A stretch of DNA of 5,802 bases from assembly GCA_902475005.1 (NCBI GenBank), contig CABRXV010000096.1, positions 1 through 5,802 of the forward strand. The letters run 5' to 3'. Source of the stretch: CABRXV01 sp900754955. GTDB taxonomy: Bacteria; Actinomycetota; Coriobacteriia; Coriobacteriales; Eggerthellaceae. The notes beneath the pieces are model-generated. The model worked only from the letters and a program-made list of their open reading frames with translations. It searched no databases and was not told the origin of the DNA. Shown here one piece after another: positions 4,027 through 5,802 of this stretch. Positions within the stretch are counted from its first letter, which is position 1; the number at the start of each line of letters is the position of its first letter. The translations under genes and the position numbers were made by a program.

Positions 4027-4050
4027 AGCGTACATTAGGAGTTACACAAC

Positions 4051-4500
4051 ATGGAACTTAAGGATCTCAAGCCGAACGCCGGCTCCAAGAAGAATCGCAA
4101 GCGCGTCGGTCGTGGCAACGGCTCTGGCTACGGCAAGACTGCCGGCCGTGGTCTGAACGGCCAGAAGTCCCGTGCGGGCGGCGGCAAGGGCCCCGGCTTC
4201 GAGGGCGGCCAGACTCCGCTGGCTCGTCGTCTGCCGAAGCTCCCCGGCTTCCGCAACTTCAACCGTGTTGAGTACCTGCCCGTCAACGTGAGCCGTCTCG
4301 AGGAGAAGTTCGAGGCCGGCGACGTGGTCGACGGCGAGAGCCTCAAGGCGAAGGGCATCATCAAGCATGCCGACGCCCTCGTGAAGGTCCTCGGCGACGG
4401 CGAGATCACGAAGTCGCTGACGGTCAAGGTCGATAAGGTTTCTGCTTCCGCGAAGGCGAAGATCGAAGCAGCCGGAGGAAAGGTCGAAGAGCCTTGCTAA
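4051..4500 (+). CDS. rplO: 50S ribosomal protein L15
   Basis: This 149-residue protein is a full-length L15, a late-assembly large-subunit protein. The N-terminal extended basic, Gly-rich tail (residues 1-50, NRKRVGRGNGSGYGKTAGRG then GQKSRAGGGKGPGFEGGQ) reaches into the 23S core, and the globular C-terminal domain ends with the signature VKVLGDGEITKSLTVKVDKV...AKIEAAGG at 111-143. TAGGAG (4036-4041) supports ATG 4051 with a 9-nt spacer. Its last 7 bases overlap the TTG start of secY, an arrangement that suggests translational coupling. Upstream lies a 216-nt structured leader, so rplO-secY may behave as a partly separate unit. Confidence 0.97.
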   Translation: MELKDLKPNAGSKKNRKRVGRGNGSGYGKTAGRGLNGQKSRAGGGKGPGFEGGQTPLARRLPKLPGFRNFNRVEYLPVNVSRLEEKFEAGDVVDGESLKAKGIIKHADALVKVLGDGEITKSLTVKVDKVSASAKAKIEAAGGKVEEPC

Positions 4501-5774
4501 GCTCTCTCATTGACGCGTTCAAGGTTCCGGATCTGCGCAAGAAGATCCTCTTTACGCTGGGCATTCTTGCGCTGTACCGCTTCGGAGCCTATGTGCCGGT
4601 GCCGGGCATCCCGTTCCACGACTTCGCCGTGGCCTTCCAGGACACGGGCGTTGCCATGACGATGCTCGACCTGTTCACCGGCGGTGCTCTCTCGAACTTC
4701 TCGGTGTTCTCGCTGGGCATCATGCCCTACATCACCGCATCGATCATCATGCAGCTGATGCAGGGCGTCATCCCCGCGGTGGGCCGCTGGGCTCGCGAGG
4801 GCGATGCGGGTCGTCGCAAGATCACGCAGGTCACGCGTTACCTGACGCTTGCACTCGGCCTCATCAACGCCATCGGCTACCTGCTCCTGTTCCAGTCGCC
4901 GGCATACGGTGTGCAGTTCTCGAGCGAGGTGCCGGCGTGGCTCACGAGCGTGATCATCGTGTTCACCCTCGTGGCGGGCACGGGCTTCATCATGTGGATG
5001 GGCGAGCTCATCACGCAGCGCGGTGTGGGCAACGGCATGTCGCTCATCATCTTCGTGAGCATCGTGTCGCGTGTTCCGTCCGCGATCTTCTCGTCGGTCA
5101 ACCTGACGAGCGATCTCGGCACGGGCATCGCACTGACGATTCTCATCCTTGCGGTGGTGCTCGTGTGCATTCCGCTCATCATCTTCGTTGAGCGTGCGCA
5201 GCGCCGCATCCCGGTGAACTACGCGAAGCGCGTTCAGGGCCGCAAGGTGATGGGCGGTCAGTCCACCTACATCCCGCTCAAGGTGAACGCGGCGGGCGTT
5301 ATCCCGATCATCTTCGCAAGCTGCATCATCTACTTCCCGGCGCAGCTCGCGGCGATCTTTAACGTGGATTGGCTCACCTGGTTCGCCAACGCGTGCTCAA
5401 CGGGCTGGCTGAACTGGATCCTCACGATCCTGCTCATCGTCGCGTTTGCGTACTTCTACACCTCGATGGTGTTCAACCCTGATGAGACGGCCGACAACCT
5501 GAGGAAGCAGGGCGGGTTCATTCCCGGCGTGCGTCCCGGCTCGTCTACGGTGCAGTACATCAAGAACGTGATCCACCGCATCACGCTTCCCGGCGGTCTG
5601 TTTATCGCCGTGATCGCCGTGGTGCCGACGATCATCTTCTACTTCACCGGCAACCAGCTCATCCAGGCGTTCGGCGGCACGTCGATCCTCATCATGATCG
5701 GCGTCGCGCTGGACACCATGAGCAAGGTGGAATCCCAGCTGAAGATGCACAACTACGACGGCTTCTTCAAGTAG
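4494..5774 (+). CDS. secY: Protein translocase subunit SecY, TTG start
   Basis: This 426-residue protein is the channel of the SecYEG translocon in the cytoplasmic membrane, which moves unfolded proteins with SecA or cotranslationally with the ribosome. Ten hydrophobic segments are visible, roughly at 18-36, 70-92, 113-134, 148-170, 178-195, 210-232, 264-284, 306-326, 364-386 and 393-408. The first SecY signature, GIMPYITASIIMQLM, is at 75-89 and the second, MGELITQRGVGNGMSLIIF, at 169-187. The plug is expected near 60-70, and the basic loop RRIPVNYAKRVQGRK (237-251) is the usual ribosome/SecA contact. The start must be the TTG at 4494: it yields the family N-terminus LIDAFKVPDLRKKILFTLG, and the next in-frame ATG would remove TM1. 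GGAAAGG (4477-4483) inside rplO is the likely ribosome binding site. Length is normal. Confidence 0.95.
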   Translation: MLSSLIDAFKVPDLRKKILFTLGILALYRFGAYVPVPGIPFHDFAVAFQDTGVAMTMLDLFTGGALSNFSVFSLGIMPYITASIIMQLMQGVIPAVGRWAREGDAGRRKITQVTRYLTLALGLINAIGYLLLFQSPAYGVQFSSEVPAWLTSVIIVFTLVAGTGFIMWMGELITQRGVGNGMSLIIFVSIVSRVPSAIFSSVNLTSDLGTGIALTILILAVVLVCIPLIIFVERAQRRIPVNYAKRVQGRKVMGGQSTYIPLKVNAAGVIPIIFASCIIYFPAQLAAIFNVDWLTWFANACSTGWLNWILTILLIVAFAYFYTSMVFNPDETADNLRKQGGFIPGVRPGSSTVQYIKNVIHRITLPGGLFIAVIAVVPTIIFYFTGNQLIQAFGGTSILIMIGVALDTMSKVESQLKMHNYDGFFK

Positions 5775-5802
5775 GTTCGCATAGAGCGAAAACGCCCTGA
5801 TC
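5775..5802 (+). other. Start of the intergenic region after secY
   Basis: TTCGC (5776-5780) can pair with GCGAA (5786-5790) around a 5-nt loop, too weak to call a terminator. AGCGAAAACG at 5785-5794 repeats exactly the sequence at 665-674. In most spc operons adk and map follow secY; the window stops before any such gene. Confidence 0.4.

Larger units (their letters stand above)
3835..4050. other. 216-nt structured intergenic region between rpmD and rplO
   Basis: No gene is supported here. The region is a series of inverted repeats: 3841-3858, alternatives using GCGGC 3867-3871, a GATGCA repeat cluster at 3898-3931, a 12-bp hairpin at 3934-3960, and further hairpins at 3982-4003 and 4004-4026. 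The last hairpin ends 9 nt before the TAGGAG Shine-Dalgarno (4036-4041) of rplO. No promoter with a good -35/-10 pair was found. A leader or processing role for the rplO-secY segment is inferred. Confidence 0.7.

Noticed and set aside
3640..4035. Minus-strand frames of about 100-130 codons covering rpmD and the rpmD-rplO gap
   Set aside because: They are mostly antisense to rpmD; the gap portion is palindromic and no start signal or recognisable domain is visible.

Overview
The window is a contiguous stretch of a bacterial S10-spc type ribosomal protein cluster, entirely on the + strand. In order it holds the end of rplN (L14), rplX (L24), rplE (L5), rpsN (zinc-type S14), rpsH (S8), rplF (L6), rplR (L18), rpsE (S5), rpmD (L30), rplO (L15) and secY. 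This is the canonical spc gene order. The high GC content, strong third-position G/C bias, the 61-residue zinc-type S14, the zinc-ribbon L24 and the protein sequences fit a high-GC Gram-positive. A Coriobacteriia-like actinomycetote (Collinsella/Olsenella/Eggerthella neighbourhood) is my best guess; this placement is inference from sequence impression, not from a search.

Layout: positions 1-374 carry the tail of rplN and rplX, 16 nt apart. Positions 375-811 are a 437-nt gap without a credible gene, filled with strong inverted repeats and a possible internal promoter. Positions 812-1363 are rplE, followed by a 99-nt gap with an intrinsic-terminator-like hairpin plus a second hairpin. rpsN occupies 1463-1648, and another structured 98-nt gap leads to rpsH at 1747. 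From rpsH to rpmD (1747-3834) the genes are tightly packed: gaps of 16, 28 and 14 nt, then a TAATG overlap of rpsE and rpmD. A 216-nt gap (3835-4050) holds a series of hairpins. rplO follows and overlaps secY, which starts at TTG, by 7 nt. The last 28 nt are the start of the next intergenic region.

Function: L5, L6, L14, L15, L18, L24 and L30 are large-subunit proteins and S5, S8 and S14 are small-subunit proteins. SecY is the pore of the Sec translocon, which works docked to the ribosome exit tunnel, next to L24.

The protein content is ordinary. What stands out is the non-coding DNA: four gaps inside an operon that is usually nearly gapless, each with strong and often mutually exclusive hairpins, in several cases ending just before a Shine-Dalgarno sequence. 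The largest lies at the rplX-rplE junction, the place where S8 autoregulates the spc operon in E. coli. These gaps are the best candidates for undescribed cis-regulatory RNAs (attenuators, ribosomal protein binding leaders or processing sites). All pairings were found by eye; no folding energies or database searches were available.
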